From contig CAZFWV010000419.1 of the NCBI GenBank assembly GCA_964522605.1, positions 1 through 5,735 of the forward strand: a stretch of 5,735 nucleotides of DNA, given 5' to 3'. Under the pieces are notes generated by a model, which saw only the letters and a list, made by a program, of their open reading frames with translations, was not told the origin of the DNA and did no database searches. The position numbers and the translations under genes were made by a program. Shown one piece after another: positions 5,730-5,735 of this stretch (position 1 is the stretch's first letter; the number at the start of each line of letters is the position of its first letter). The DNA comes from CAVZLD01 sp964522605. GTDB lineage: Bacteria; Planctomycetota; Planctomycetia; Pirellulales; Pirellulaceae.

Positions 5730-5735
5730 CGATCC

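Overview
The window looks like a piece of a planctomycete chromosome, most likely from the Pirellulales group. This is judged from a DUF1571 protein (a family typical of planctomycetes), the moderately high GC content, and an mraZ-rsmH pair that is not followed by ftsL, ftsI or mur genes. Genus and species cannot be assigned from the sequence alone.

Layout, left to right. (1) 72-1052, plus strand: an exported or membrane-anchored DUF1571 protein with a strong Shine-Dalgarno site. (2) 1053-1306: a convergent intergenic region holding the first copy of a paired palindromic repeat. (3) 1307-4112, minus strand: a probable transcription unit reading mraZ, a 271-nt hairpin-rich spacer, rsmH, a small one-TM protein that starts on the base after the rsmH stop, a cpYpsA-related SLOG protein, and a small histidine-containing membrane protein. 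(4) 4113-4682: a divergent intergenic region with a putative mraZ promoter, three 10-bp-spaced MraZ-type operator boxes, and the second copy of the repeat. (5) 4683-5729, plus strand: a complete queA.

RsmH methylates 16S rRNA and QueA acts in tRNA queuosine synthesis, so two RNA-modification genes lie close together but on opposite strands. MraZ probably represses its own unit through the boxes just upstream of its start codon. The small genes after rsmH have no established link to it; their shared strand and tight spacing suggest co-transcription at least as far as the SLOG gene.

The signals most worth following up are: the two-copy repeat, whose arms carry a 5' GTAG and an 8-bp hairpin and are arranged in inverted pairs like bacterial REP/BIME elements; the structured mraZ-rsmH spacer; the MraZ operator; and the protein in the ftsL position that does not look like FtsL. 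No complete new defence or mobile system is visible.
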